Below are positions 35,574-43,557 of a stretch of DNA of 64,000 nucleotides, piece by piece (the first letter of the stretch is position 1; each line of letters opens with the position of its first letter). A program made the position numbers and the translations under genes. The stretch lies in assembly GCF_026968045.1 (NCBI RefSeq), contig NZ_JAPVBQ010000003.1, positions 218,060 through 282,059 on the forward strand, read 5' to 3'. The notes below the pieces were generated by a model. It was given only the letters and a program-made list of their open reading frames with translations, was not told the origin of the DNA and did not search any database. The stretch comes from Modestobacter sp. VKM Ac-2977. Its GTDB lineage: Bacteria; Actinomycetota; Actinomycetes; Mycobacteriales; Geodermatophilaceae.

Positions 35574-36164
35574 GTGCTCTCGCTCCTCTCCGGCCTGCTC
35601 GCCAAGGCCGTCTCCGCCTCGCTGGCCGCCAAGGTGGCCGCCGGCGCGACCGCCGTCGTCGTGGCCGGTGGCGGCGCTGCCGTGACCACCCAGGTGGTCA
35701 CCGCCGCTGCCGAGCCGACGACGTCGGAGGTCAGCACCACGGAGAACACCGACGTCGCCGACCCCGCGGACGTCGCAGTCCCGACCGAGGCCCCGGAGAC
35801 CACGGAGCCGACCCCCGCCCCCGAGGCGCCGGAGACCGAGGAGCCCACGGTCGACCCGACCGCCGAGCCGACGCCGGAGCCGGCGCCGGAGGAGACCGAG
35901 GAGCCCACGGCCCCCGAGGTGCCGGCCGAGCCGTCGGCCCCGGTGAACCACGGACAGGTCGTCTCGTCGGTCGCGAAGTCCACCTTCGCGACGGGCCGGG
36001 AGCACGGCCAGGCCGTCTCCTCCGCCGCACGCAACAAGGCGAGCAAGAACGAGCCCGCTCCCGCCCCCGAGGCTGACAGTGCCGAGGCCGTCGAGGGCGC
36101 CAGCACCGCTGACGCCACCGGCAACGGCAACGGCAACGGCAACGGCCGGGGTGGCCGGGGCTGA
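35574..36164 (+). CDS. Secreted or membrane-anchored Pro/Glu/Thr-rich protein
   Basis: I do not recognise a family. The 196-residue protein starts with a long non-polar segment (VLSLLSGLLAKAVSASLAAKV, then ATAVVVAGGGAAVTT) that can act as a signal or anchor. An acidic low-complexity stretch (about 50-125) follows with repeats of EETEEPT type, then a small basic segment, and the C-terminus GNGNGNGNGRGGRG. GTG start at 35574 with CTGGAGGT 5 nt upstream. It precedes a lipoprotein nuclease gene by 107 nt in the same orientation. Confidence 0.75.
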   Translation: MLSLLSGLLAKAVSASLAAKVAAGATAVVVAGGGAAVTTQVVTAAAEPTTSEVSTTENTDVADPADVAVPTEAPETTEPTPAPEAPETEEPTVDPTAEPTPEPAPEETEEPTAPEVPAEPSAPVNHGQVVSSVAKSTFATGREHGQAVSSAARNKASKNEPAPAPEADSAEAVEGASTADATGNGNGNGNGRGGRG

Positions 36165-36270
36165 TCCCCTGCGCCGGGCGGCGACACGTCGCCCGGCGCG
36201 CCCGGCAGGTCCGCCGATCCGGGCCGCACGGAACCTACCGTCGGGGCTGGCCGACTCCCGGGGGCTCCAC

Positions 36271-37137
36271 GTGAAACACCGCATCACCGCGCTGGCCGCG
36301 CTCGCCGTCTTCGGCACCGCCGCCTGCGCACCGGCCGACACCCCGGCCGCCACAGGCGCGGACACCGTCTCCGAGGCCGCCCAGCAGTCGCCCTCCGTCG
36401 CCCCCACGGCTGGTCAGTCCGCCACCGACGTGCTGGCCACGCTCCCGGTGAAGGGCCGCGCGGCGAAGACCGGCTACGACCGGAACGAGTTCGGCGCCAC
36501 CTGGGCCGACGTCGACCGCAACGGCTGCGACACCCGCAACGACGTGCTGGCCCGCGACCTGACGCAGGAGCAGTTCCGGCCGGGCACCCAGGACTGCGTG
36601 GTGGGCAGCGGCACCCTGGTCGACCCGTACACCGCCCAGACCATCGCGTTCGAGAAGGGCGATGGCAGCAGCGTCGACATCGACCACGTCGTCGCGCTCA
36701 GCAACGGCTGGCAGACCGGCGCGTTCGGCTGGGACGAGGCCCGGCGCACCGCCTTCGCCAACGACCCGCTCAACCTGCTGGCCGTCGACTACGCGGCGAA
36801 CCGGCAGAAGGGCGACGGCGACGCCGCCACCTGGCTGCCGGCAGACCGCGGCTACCGCTGCGCCTACGTCGCCCGTCAGGTCGCCGTGAAGGCCACGTAC
36901 GGCCTGTGGGTCACCCAGGCCGAGCACGACGCCATCGCCCGGGTACTGGACACCTGCCGAGGTGAGCCCGTCCCGACGTCCACCGTGGTGGACGTTCCCG
37001 CGGGAACGTCCACCACGGTCGAGCCCTTCGCCGACTGCGACGCCGCTCGGGCAGCCGGCGCGGCACCCCTGCACCGCGGCGACCCCGGGTGGTCCGACCG
37101 GATGGACGGCGACGGGGACGGCACCGCCTGCGAGTGA
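36271..37137 (+). CDS. DUF1524 HNH-nuclease lipoprotein with C-terminal excalibur domain
   Basis: The 288-residue protein begins with a lipoprotein signal (ITALAALAVFGTAACAPA, lipobox TAAC). Residues 60-225 form a GmrSD/DUF1524-type HNH nuclease: WADVDRNGCDTRNDVLARDL, the catalytic VDIDHVVALSNGWQTGA and NDPLNLLAVDYAANRQKGD. Residues 255-288 are an excalibur calcium-binding motif ending DRMDGDGDGTACE. It is probably an extracellular, lipid-anchored DNase. The linker is encoded by a perfect 38-bp palindrome. GTG start at 36271. Confidence 0.88.
   Translation: MKHRITALAALAVFGTAACAPADTPAATGADTVSEAAQQSPSVAPTAGQSATDVLATLPVKGRAAKTGYDRNEFGATWADVDRNGCDTRNDVLARDLTQEQFRPGTQDCVVGSGTLVDPYTAQTIAFEKGDGSSVDIDHVVALSNGWQTGAFGWDEARRTAFANDPLNLLAVDYAANRQKGDGDAATWLPADRGYRCAYVARQVAVKATYGLWVTQAEHDAIARVLDTCRGEPVPTSTVVDVPAGTSTTVEPFADCDAARAAGAAPLHRGDPGWSDRMDGDGDGTACE
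36982..37019. repeat. 38-bp perfect palindrome inside the nuclease gene
   Basis: ACCGTGGTGGACGTTCCCG (36982-37000) is followed directly by its reverse complement (37001-37019) with no spacer. It encodes the linker STVVDVPAGTSTTV between the nuclease and excalibur domains, and because of symmetry would encode the same peptide on the other strand. It could extrude as a cruciform or fold in mRNA. Confidence 0.95.
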
Positions 37138-37138
37138 C

Positions 37139-37663
37139 TCACCCCGGCCAGCGCACCGACCCGTCGGCTCCGCGCACGGCGCCCTCGGCCGGGCGGTGCG
37201 GGGTCAGCCGGCCGTCGGGCATCAGGTGGTCCACCGGCAGCTCCCGGCCCAGCACGACGACGTCGGCGATCAGCCGCCGGTGGCAGCGCCACCACACGCT
37301 CTCGCTGCACATCACCGCCACCGTGCGGTCGGCCGCGGCGGCCAGCACCTCGTCCAGGGCGTCGCTGAACTCGGTGGTGCGGGTGTGCGCGGCGTACGCG
37401 GCGAACTGGGCCACCGTCCACCAGCCGTCGGCGGCCGGCTCGTCCGCGGGCAGCCGACGCCGACCGCCCAGCCGCTCCTCCCAGCGGTAGGCGACGCCCG
37501 CCGCCGGGAGCCACTCGGTGAGCGCCTCGCGCCGGACGTCGGGGTTGACCCGGCTGCCCGGGAACCGCCGCACGTCGACGAGCTGCTCCACCCTGGCGCC
37601 GGAGAGCCGGGCGAGCAGGCGGGCCTGGTCCTCGGGCCCGTGGCCGACGGTCAGCAGCGGCAC
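37139..37663 (-). CDS. DUF488 domain-containing protein
   Basis: The 174-residue protein has the DUF488 landmarks: LLTVGHGPEDQARLLARL, LVDVRRFPGSRVNPDV, the YRWEERLGGRR block and the cysteine motif MCSESVWWRCHRRLIAD. The biochemical role is unknown; some relatives are linked to nucleic-acid modification contexts. It is followed, in the same direction but upstream, by the cupin and methyltransferase genes, with 8 nt spacing, so these three likely form an operon divergent from dinB. Confidence 0.9.
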   Translation of the reverse strand: MPLLTVGHGPEDQARLLARLSGARVEQLVDVRRFPGSRVNPDVRREALTEWLPAAGVAYRWEERLGGRRRLPADEPAADGWWTVAQFAAYAAHTRTTEFSDALDEVLAAAADRTVAVMCSESVWWRCHRRLIADVVVLGRELPVDHLMPDGRLTPHRPAEGAVRGADGSVRWPG

Positions 37664-37671
37664 GGTCGGGC

Positions 37672-38130
37672 TCAGTCCCGCAGGTTGAGCTGGTCGTGCC
37701 GGAGCGCGAACTCGTCGATCTCCGCAGGGGACGGGGTCCGCCCGCCGGCGTGCAGCTCCAGCAGCCCCTCGAAGTACTCCTCCCGCGGGACGCCGGGGGT
37801 GAAGAGGATCTGGAACCGGGCCCCGACGTCCGGGCCCACCGACCGGAACGCGTGCACCCCGGAGCGCGGCACGTAGACCAGGTCACCGGCGTGCGCCGTC
37901 GTCCACTCGCCGTTCGCCAGCACCGCCAGCGACCCCTCCAGCACGTGGAACGACTCGCTGAACGTGCGGTGCAGGTGCGGCCCGGGGCCGCTGCCGCCCG
38001 GGGTCAGGGTCACCTCGAACAGCCCGAAGTCCCTGCGGGTCTGCGCGCCGGTGGCGACGAACCGGGTCCGGCCCGCCGACCGCTGGTCCGCGCGCCGGGA
38101 GAAGGTCGCCGGGTCGGGCAGCAGGGTCAT
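37672..38130 (-). CDS. Cupin domain protein
   Basis: The 152-residue protein has the two cupin motifs: GPGPHLHRTFSESFHVLEGSL (metal-binding His/His/Glu/His pattern) and GDLVYVPRSGVHAFRSVG. It is a single-domain metal-binding beta-barrel; substrate not evident. Its start overlaps the methyltransferase stop by 4 nt (ATGA), so translation is coupled. Confidence 0.88.
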   Translation of the reverse strand: MTLLPDPATFSRRADQRSAGRTRFVATGAQTRRDFGLFEVTLTPGGSGPGPHLHRTFSESFHVLEGSLAVLANGEWTTAHAGDLVYVPRSGVHAFRSVGPDVGARFQILFTPGVPREEYFEGLLELHAGGRTPSPAEIDEFALRHDQLNLRD

Positions 38131-38732
38131 GCCGGACGCAGGACGGCGACCAGGAAGTCGGCGTCCGGGGACCAGGGCCGCAGGTCCCAGGTGGACAGCA
38201 GCACGTCGGGGGTCAGCCCGGCGCCGTCGGCGTCGGCCAGGAACTCCTCGAAGGCGTAGCCGCGCCCGGCGCCGAAGCCGATCGCCGCCCGCCCGTCCGG
38301 GCGCAGGTGGGTGCGCAGCCGGCGGAGCACCTCGCCCCGGGTGCTCGGCGCGAGGAAGGCCATCACGTTGCCGGCGCAGACGATCCCGTCGAACCGTTCC
38401 GCGATGCCCAGGGAAGGGAGGTCCAGCTCGGCGAGGTCACCGACGAGCCAGCGGGGCCCGGGGTGGTCGGCCTCGGCGGCGGCGATCAGCACCGGGTCGG
38501 CGTCCACCCCGACCACCTCGTGCCCGGCGGCGAACAGGACGGCGCCGACCCGGCCGGGACCGCAGCCGGCGTCCAGCACCCGGGCGCCGCGCGGCAGCAA
38601 CGCGTCGACCAGTCGCGCCTCCCCCGCCAGGTCCGCGCCCTGGGCGGCCAGCCGGCGGAACCGCTCGACGTAGGCGTCGGAGTGCGCCGGGTCCTCCTGG
38701 GCCATCCGGCTCCAGCTGCTCTGTTCGACCAT
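38127..38732 (-). CDS. SAM-dependent class I methyltransferase
   Basis: The 201-residue protein has motif I RVLDAGCGPGRVGAVLFAAG, the acidic motif II VVGVDADPVLI and motif IV FDGIVCAGNVMAFLAP. It resembles small-molecule methyltransferases of the Methyltransf_25 type; substrate unknown. The ATG at 38732 is preferred because further upstream in-frame ATGs would invade dinB. It is divergent from dinB, with starts only 22 nt apart. Confidence 0.88.
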   Translation of the reverse strand: MVEQSSWSRMAQEDPAHSDAYVERFRRLAAQGADLAGEARLVDALLPRGARVLDAGCGPGRVGAVLFAAGHEVVGVDADPVLIAAAEADHPGPRWLVGDLAELDLPSLGIAERFDGIVCAGNVMAFLAPSTRGEVLRRLRTHLRPDGRAAIGFGAGRGYAFEEFLADADGAGLTPDVLLSTWDLRPWSPDADFLVAVLRPA

Positions 38733-38754
38733 GCGGTCATCATCGCGCGGCATC

Positions 38755-40098
38755 ATGGAGGGCGTGCGTCGGGAGCCCAGCATCCTGCACCTGGACCTCG
38801 ATGCGTTCTTCGCCGCCGTCGAGCAGCGGGACAAGCCCTCCCTGCGCGGCCGGCCGGTCGTCGTCGGGGGCACGGGCGGCCGCGGCGTCGTCTCCACCGC
38901 CTCCTACGAGGCCCGGGCGTTCGGCGCCCGCAGCGCGATGCCCACCGCCGAGGCGCGCCGGCTCTGCCCGCCGGGCACCGCCTTCCTCGGTGGCCGCTTC
39001 GCCGCCTACCGGCGGACGTCGGAGGTGGTGATGGGGCTGCTGCGCGAGCTCTCCCCGCTGGTCGAGCCGGTCTCCATCGACGAGGCCTACGTCGACCTGG
39101 CCGCCGGCGACCACGACCTCTCGGTCCCCGGGGTCACCGCGCTGGCCGCTGAGCTCAAGGCCCGGATCGCCGTCGCCACCGGCGGCGTCACCGGGTCGGT
39201 CGGGATCGGCACCTCGAAGGCGGTGGCGAAGATCGGCTCCGAGCTGGACAAGCCGGACGGGCTGACCGTCGTCCGGCCCGGGGAGGAGCTCGCCGTCCTG
39301 CACCCGTTGCCGGTGCGTGCGCTGGGCGGCGTCGGGCCGGCGACGGCCGAGCGGCTGGCCCAGATCGGGGTGAAGACCATCGGCGACCTGCACCGGCTGT
39401 CGCTGGTCGACCTGACCAGCCTGGTCGGCCAGGCGCACGGCGCCGGGCTCCACCGGCTCGCCCGCGCGGACGACGACCGGCCCGTGGTCACCGACCGGGA
39501 GGCCAAGTCGGTCAGCGCCGAGGAGACCTTCGCCCGCGACCTGACCGACCCCGCCCGGCTGGCCACCGAGATCGAGGCGCTGGCGACCCGGGTGGGCAGC
39601 CGGCTGCAGCGCTCGGGCACCTCGGGGCGCACCGTGACGCTGAAGGTCCGCCGCTACGACTTCAGCACCCTCACCCGGTCGCAGACCCTGGCCCACGCCG
39701 TCGACGACCCGCGGCAGATCGCCGAGGTCGCCCACCGCCTGCTCGGCGCCGTCGACCGCAGCGGCGGCCTGCGGCTGCTCGGCGTCGGCGTCTCGGGGCT
39801 GTCGCCGTACGCGCAGGGCGACCTGTTCGCCGAGCCCGCCGAGGCGGTGGAGCCCGTCGAGGTGGTCGAGCCCGCGGAGCTGCCGGCCGACCCAGCGCCG
39901 GGCCCCGCCGTCGTCGCCTGGTACCCGGGACAGGACGTCGTCCACCCCGACCTCGGCTCCGGCTGGGTGTGGGGCAGCGGGCTCAACCGGGTGACCGTCC
40001 GGTTCGAGGGCCCGCGCACGACGCCCGGTCCGGTGCGCACGCTGGCCGCCGACGACCCGGACCTGCAGCCGGCCGACCCGCCGGACTGGACCCCCTGA
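38755..40098 (+). CDS. dinB: DNA polymerase IV (DinB, Y-family)
   Basis: Error-prone translesion polymerase, 447 residues. Catalytic acidic motifs are present: ILHLDLDAFFAAVEQ and VSIDEAYVDL, with the HhH GGVGPATAERLAQIG and little finger. After GLSPYAQGDLF, a likely beta-clamp-binding motif, an acidic linker leads to a 60-residue module (GQDVVHPDLGSGWVWGSG, VTVRFEG) resembling a Tudor/SH3-like fold, as in mycobacterial DinB1-type proteins. The ATG at 38755 is chosen; no SOS box is visible upstream. Confidence 0.94.
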   Translation: MEGVRREPSILHLDLDAFFAAVEQRDKPSLRGRPVVVGGTGGRGVVSTASYEARAFGARSAMPTAEARRLCPPGTAFLGGRFAAYRRTSEVVMGLLRELSPLVEPVSIDEAYVDLAAGDHDLSVPGVTALAAELKARIAVATGGVTGSVGIGTSKAVAKIGSELDKPDGLTVVRPGEELAVLHPLPVRALGGVGPATAERLAQIGVKTIGDLHRLSLVDLTSLVGQAHGAGLHRLARADDDRPVVTDREAKSVSAEETFARDLTDPARLATEIEALATRVGSRLQRSGTSGRTVTLKVRRYDFSTLTRSQTLAHAVDDPRQIAEVAHRLLGAVDRSGGLRLLGVGVSGLSPYAQGDLFAEPAEAVEPVEVVEPAELPADPAPGPAVVAWYPGQDVVHPDLGSGWVWGSGLNRVTVRFEGPRTTPGPVRTLAADDPDLQPADPPDWTP

Positions 40099-40100
40099 AC

Positions 40101-40137
40101 GGGTGGGCCCGCCCCTTCGGGGCATGCGCCCGACCCG
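40101..40137 (+). terminator. Terminator of dinB
   Basis: An inner GCCCC-TTC-GGGGC hairpin (40111-40123) is flanked by outer arms gggtgggc and gcccgaccc that pair with one bulge. It starts right after the dinB stop and ends 22 nt before the next start. Confidence 0.6.
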
Positions 40138-40159
40138 GTGATCACGACAGACTGCCGAC

Positions 40160-41098
40160 GTGCCCCTGGACCCGGAGAACCTCCCCGACGTCGACGTCCT
40201 CGTCGACCGGGGCTGCGCGCTCGCCGACCTGGGCGACCACGAGCAGGCGGTCGAGCTCCTGGGGACGGCGGCAGCGCACGGCGACCCGGTCGCCCTCCGC
40301 CACCTGGGCTCCTGCCTGGGCGTCCTCGGACGCTGGGCGGAGGCCGCCGTGGCGTACCGCCGGGCGGCCGATGCCGGCCGGGACGACGCCTGGCTGGACC
40401 TGGCGCGGGCGCTGCTGCGGCTGGGGTGCTGGTCGGAGGCGGAGACCGCCGCCCGGACCGCGGTGGACCGGGGGGAGCCGGGAGGCTGGGCTGCGCTGAG
40501 CGTGGCGCTGCAGGGCCAGGACCGGGCGGCCGAGGCCGAGCGGACGTTCCGGGTGGCTGCCGAGCGCGGCGCGCACCCGGCGGCGCTGGAGCTGGCGTAC
40601 CTGCTGCGGTCGTCCGGGCGGCACCTGGCCGCCTGGCACTGGGCGCAGGTCGCTGCGGATGCCGGCAATCCGGTGGCCCGCGCCACCCTGGCCTGCTGGC
40701 GCTGGCAGGAGAGCCACGACCGGGCTCTGGAGCCGGAGCTGCGGGCCGGCGCCGACCACCACCAGCACGCCCGTACCGGCCTGGCCGACCTGTTGCGCAG
40801 CACCGGACGGGTCGAGGAGGCCCGGGCGGTCCTGGAGCGGGGGGCGGCCCGTGGCGAGGTGGCGACCTGGCTCCCGTTGGGCAACCTGTACCGCGACGAG
40901 CTGGACGACGCCGTCGCCGCCGAGGCCGCCTACCGGGCCGGGGTGGAGGGCGGTGACCTGCACGCCCACCACAACCTGGCCGTGCTGCTGCTGGAGACCG
41001 GGGACGTCGACTCCGCCGTCGAGCACTTCTCCATCGCCGCCGCCGGCGGCGACGAGCTGGCCGCCCGGGTGCTGCGCGAGGTCCTCGGCGACAGCTGA
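40160..41098 (+). CDS. Tetratricopeptide/Sel1-type repeat protein
   Basis: The 312-residue soluble protein consists of about eight degenerate alpha-helical repeats of 34-36 residues (for example GDPVALRHLGSCLGVLGRWAEAAVAYRRA, split here by its helix turns; LHAHHNLAVLLLETGDVDSA). No signal peptide or other domain is visible. It probably acts as a protein-protein scaffold; the partner is unknown. GTG start at 40160. Its stop is 15 nt from the convergent thiD stop. Confidence 0.82.
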   Translation: MPLDPENLPDVDVLVDRGCALADLGDHEQAVELLGTAAAHGDPVALRHLGSCLGVLGRWAEAAVAYRRAADAGRDDAWLDLARALLRLGCWSEAETAARTAVDRGEPGGWAALSVALQGQDRAAEAERTFRVAAERGAHPAALELAYLLRSSGRHLAAWHWAQVAADAGNPVARATLACWRWQESHDRALEPELRAGADHHQHARTGLADLLRSTGRVEEARAVLERGAARGEVATWLPLGNLYRDELDDAVAAEAAYRAGVEGGDLHAHHNLAVLLLETGDVDSAVEHFSIAAAGGDELAARVLREVLGDS

Positions 41099-41113
41099 GT
41101 CAGCGGGGTCGGC

Positions 41114-41932
41114 TCACCAGCGGCCGGCGAAGTGGTGCACCGGCCCGTGCCCGGAGCCGACGCCGAGGGACTCCCCGGCCTCGAGTGCGGCCTGCAGGTA
41201 GTCCCGGGCCCCGTCGACCAGCGGCGTCCAGTCCAGCTCGTCCCCTGCGAGCCGTGCGCGGGCGGCCAGCGCCGCGAGCGCCGAGGACAGCGTGCAGCCG
41301 GTGCCGTGGGTCGACGACGTCGCCACCCGCGGACGCCGGGTCTCCAGCACCCCGGCCGCCGTCGCCAGGACGTCGACGCTCTCGCCCCCGCCCAGGTGCC
41401 CGCCCTTCAGCAGCACCGCCGCCGGCCCGAGTTCCAGCAGCGCGCGGGCCTGCGGGGCCAGCTCCTCGACCGTCGTCGCCGGCGCCACGTCCAGCAGGGC
41501 CGCCGCCTCGGGCACGTTCGGGGTGAGCAGGTCGGTCACCGGCAGCAGGTCGGTGCGGACGGCGTCCACCGCCTCCTCCGAGATCAGCCGGTCGCCGCTG
41601 GTCGCCACCATCACCGGGTCGCAGACCACGGGGCCGCCCGGGCGGTCGGCCAGCGCGGCGGCGACCGTCCGCACGACGTCCGCGGTGCCGAGCATGCCGA
41701 GCTTGGTGGCGTGCACGGTCACGTCGCCCAGCAGGGTGGCCAGCTGCGCGCCGACGAAGTCGGCCGGCACCTGGTGCACCCCGGTGACGCCGCGGGTGTT
41801 CTGTGCGGTGAGTGCGGTGAGCACCGCGGTGCCGTAGACGCCGAGCGCGCTGAAGGTCTTCAGGTCGGCCTGGATGCCGGCGCCGCCGCTGGGGTCGCTG
41901 CCGGCGACGGTCAGCGCCACTGCCGCGGTCAT
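41114..41932 (-). CDS. thiD: Hydroxymethylpyrimidine/phosphomethylpyrimidine kinase
   Basis: Phosphorylates HMP and HMP-P for thiamine synthesis. The 272 residues start [20 protein letters not shown], followed by DLKTFSALGVYGTAVLTALTAQNT, VCDPVMVATSGDRL, LLKGGHLGG and the anion-hole motif STHGTGCTLSSALAA of ribokinase-type PfkB-fold enzymes. The ATG overlaps the thiE stop by 4 nt. Last gene of thiM-thiE-thiD under a TPP riboswitch. Confidence 0.96.
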   Translation of the reverse strand: MTAAVALTVAGSDPSGGAGIQADLKTFSALGVYGTAVLTALTAQNTRGVTGVHQVPADFVGAQLATLLGDVTVHATKLGMLGTADVVRTVAAALADRPGGPVVCDPVMVATSGDRLISEEAVDAVRTDLLPVTDLLTPNVPEAAALLDVAPATTVEELAPQARALLELGPAAVLLKGGHLGGGESVDVLATAAGVLETRRPRVATSSTHGTGCTLSSALAALAARARLAGDELDWTPLVDGARDYLQAALEAGESLGVGSGHGPVHHFAGRW

Positions 41933-42594
41933 CGGGCCACCAGCTCCCCGGCCATCGCGGCGCGCAGCGTGCGGGCGGCGGCCGCCGGGTCGGTGGCGGC
42001 GCAGATGTCGGAGACCACGCAGATGCCGTCGACTCCGGTGCCGGCCACCGCGGCGGCCGTGGCGGCGGAGATGCCGCCGATGGCCACCGACAGCAGGCCC
42101 CCGGCGCGGGCCCGGGTGGCCAGCGCGCGGGTTCCCGTGAGCTCCAGGGCGGTGCCGGCGTCCGGCTTGGTCGGCGTCGACCAGACCGGGCTGAGCCCGA
42201 CCAGGTCGGCGGTGCCGGCGGGGAGGGCGAGCACGTCGTCCAGCTCGGCCGCGCTGCCGACGGAGACGCCGATCAGGGCGTCGGGCCCCAGCAGCGTCCG
42301 GACGTCGGCGGCCGGCAGGTCCTCTTGGCCCACGTGTACGCCGTCGGCCCCGGTGAGCAGCGCGACGTCGACGGCGTCGTTGACGAAGAGCCGGACGTGC
42401 GGGGTCGGCCGGAGCACCTCCTGCACCGCGCGCGTGAGGGCCAGCAGGTCGCGGCGGCCGGCGGTCTTGTCCCGCACCTGGACCGCGGTCACCCCACCGG
42501 AGACGGCGGCAGCGACCACCTCGGGCACCGACCGGGGCGCGCAGAGCAGCGTGTCGGTGACCAGGTAGAGCCGGGGGTCGAAGTCGGCCCTCAT
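41929..42594 (-). CDS. thiE: Thiamine-phosphate synthase
   Basis: Couples HMP-PP with thiazole phosphate to give thiamine phosphate. The 221-residue TIM-barrel shows [64 protein letters not shown] and the phosphate loop [15 protein letters not shown]. The ATG at 42594 overlaps the thiM stop by 4 nt. Earlier in-frame starts would lie inside thiM. Confidence 0.96.
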   Translation of the reverse strand: MRADFDPRLYLVTDTLLCAPRSVPEVVAAAVSGGVTAVQVRDKTAGRRDLLALTRAVQEVLRPTPHVRLFVNDAVDVALLTGADGVHVGQEDLPAADVRTLLGPDALIGVSVGSAAELDDVLALPAGTADLVGLSPVWSTPTKPDAGTALELTGTRALATRARAGGLLSVAIGGISAATAAAVAGTGVDGICVVSDICAATDPAAAARTLRAAMAGELVAR

Positions 42595-43385
42595 GCGCTG
42601 CGGACGTCGGCGCGGGCGAGTGCGTCGCCGTCGACCGCGTCCAGCGCGTCCAGCCACAGCGCGGCGAACGTGCCCGGCCCGGCGGCGAGCCCGGCGGCGG
42701 CCTCGGCGGCCAGCGCCACGTGCGCGTGGGCGGCGACCACGGCGATGAGCGGGTCACCGGTGGTGGCGGCGTAGGCGGCGACGATGCCGCCGAGCGCGCA
42801 GCCGGCGCCGGTGGTGCGGGTGAGCAGCGGGGAGCCGCCTCCCACCCGGACGACCCGGTCCCCGTCGGTGACGACGTCGACCGGACCGCTGACCGCGACG
42901 ACGCCGCCGGTCCGGCGGGCGAGCTCCTGGGCCGTCTCCAGCGCAGCCTCCGGGGAGTCGGTGCTCTCCACGCCACGGCCGCCCTTGCCGGCGCCGGCCA
43001 GGGCCAGCACCTCCGAGGCGTTCCCCCGGACGACGGTGGGGCGCAGCTCGACCAGGTCGGCGGCGAGCCCGGTGCGGAAGGTGAGCCCGCCGACGGCCAC
43101 CGGGTCCAGCACCCACGGGGTGCCCACCTCGCCGGCGGTGCGGGCGGCGAGCCGCATCGCCTCGGCGGTGCGCTGCTGCACCGTGCCCACGTTGACCAGC
43201 ACCGCGGAGGCGACGGCGGCGAACTCACCGGCCTCGGCCGGGTCGTCGACCATGGCCGGTGCCGCGCCGATCGCCAGCAGCGCGTTGGCGGTGATCGTCT
43301 GCACGACCGTGTTGGTGAGGCAGTGCACCAGGGGTGCGGAGTCGCGCAAGGCCGTGCCGGCAGCGCGCAGATCGATGGCGTCCAT
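42591..43385 (-). CDS. thiM: Hydroxyethylthiazole kinase
   Basis: Salvage kinase for the thiazole moiety of thiamine, 264 residues. Family motifs: [32 protein letters not shown] (in two conserved halves), [22 protein letters not shown], and the C-terminal [14 protein letters not shown] catalytic loop. First gene of the operon; its start is 8 nt from the riboswitch's final helix. With thiE and thiD it forms a salvage route; thiC and thiG are not in the window. Confidence 0.96.
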   Translation of the reverse strand: MDAIDLRAAGTALRDSAPLVHCLTNTVVQTITANALLAIGAAPAMVDDPAEAGEFAAVASAVLVNVGTVQQRTAEAMRLAARTAGEVGTPWVLDPVAVGGLTFRTGLAADLVELRPTVVRGNASEVLALAGAGKGGRGVESTDSPEAALETAQELARRTGGVVAVSGPVDVVTDGDRVVRVGGGSPLLTRTTGAGCALGGIVAAYAATTGDPLIAVVAAHAHVALAAEAAAGLAAGPGTFAALWLDALDAVDGDALARADVRSA

Positions 43386-43392
43386 CGCCGTG

Positions 43393-43472
43393 ACATCCCT
43401 TCGCCAGTACCAACTGGAGCAGGTTCGACGGGTGTGCTCTCAGTCCCCGGTGGGACACCCCGTGTCAGCCCC
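43393..43472 (-). ncRNA. TPP riboswitch (THI element)
   Basis: Upstream of thiM the minus strand reads ACACGGGGTGTCCC, then GGGGACTGAGAG, CACACCCGTCGAACCTG, a variable helix and GGCGAAGGGATGTC. These are the conserved CTGAGA pyrimidine-sensor and GAACCTG pyrophosphate-sensor segments of the TPP aptamer. The closing helix ends next to the thiM start, suggesting control of translation initiation: TPP binding would hide the start region. Confidence 0.93.
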
Positions 43473-43557
43473 CGACGCTAACACCGCTCCCGGCGGCCCT
43501 TCCACCGACGGGTCGCTGAGCTGCGGTTCTGTCGTACCCCGGTGCCAGCGTCGTGCC

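Noticed and set aside
36121-36163. GGCAACGGCAACGGC repeats as a microsatellite element
   Set aside because: They simply encode the GNGNGNGNGRGGRG C-terminus of the P/E-rich protein in frame.
36263-36278. GGCTCCACGTGAAACA at the nuclease start as a parS site
   Set aside because: The right half is perfect but the left half has three mismatches to the palindrome; binding is doubtful.
38724-38729. GTTCGA half-site upstream of dinB as a SOS box
   Set aside because: The partner half TCGAAC is absent at the required 4-nt spacing, so I do not call LexA control of dinB.
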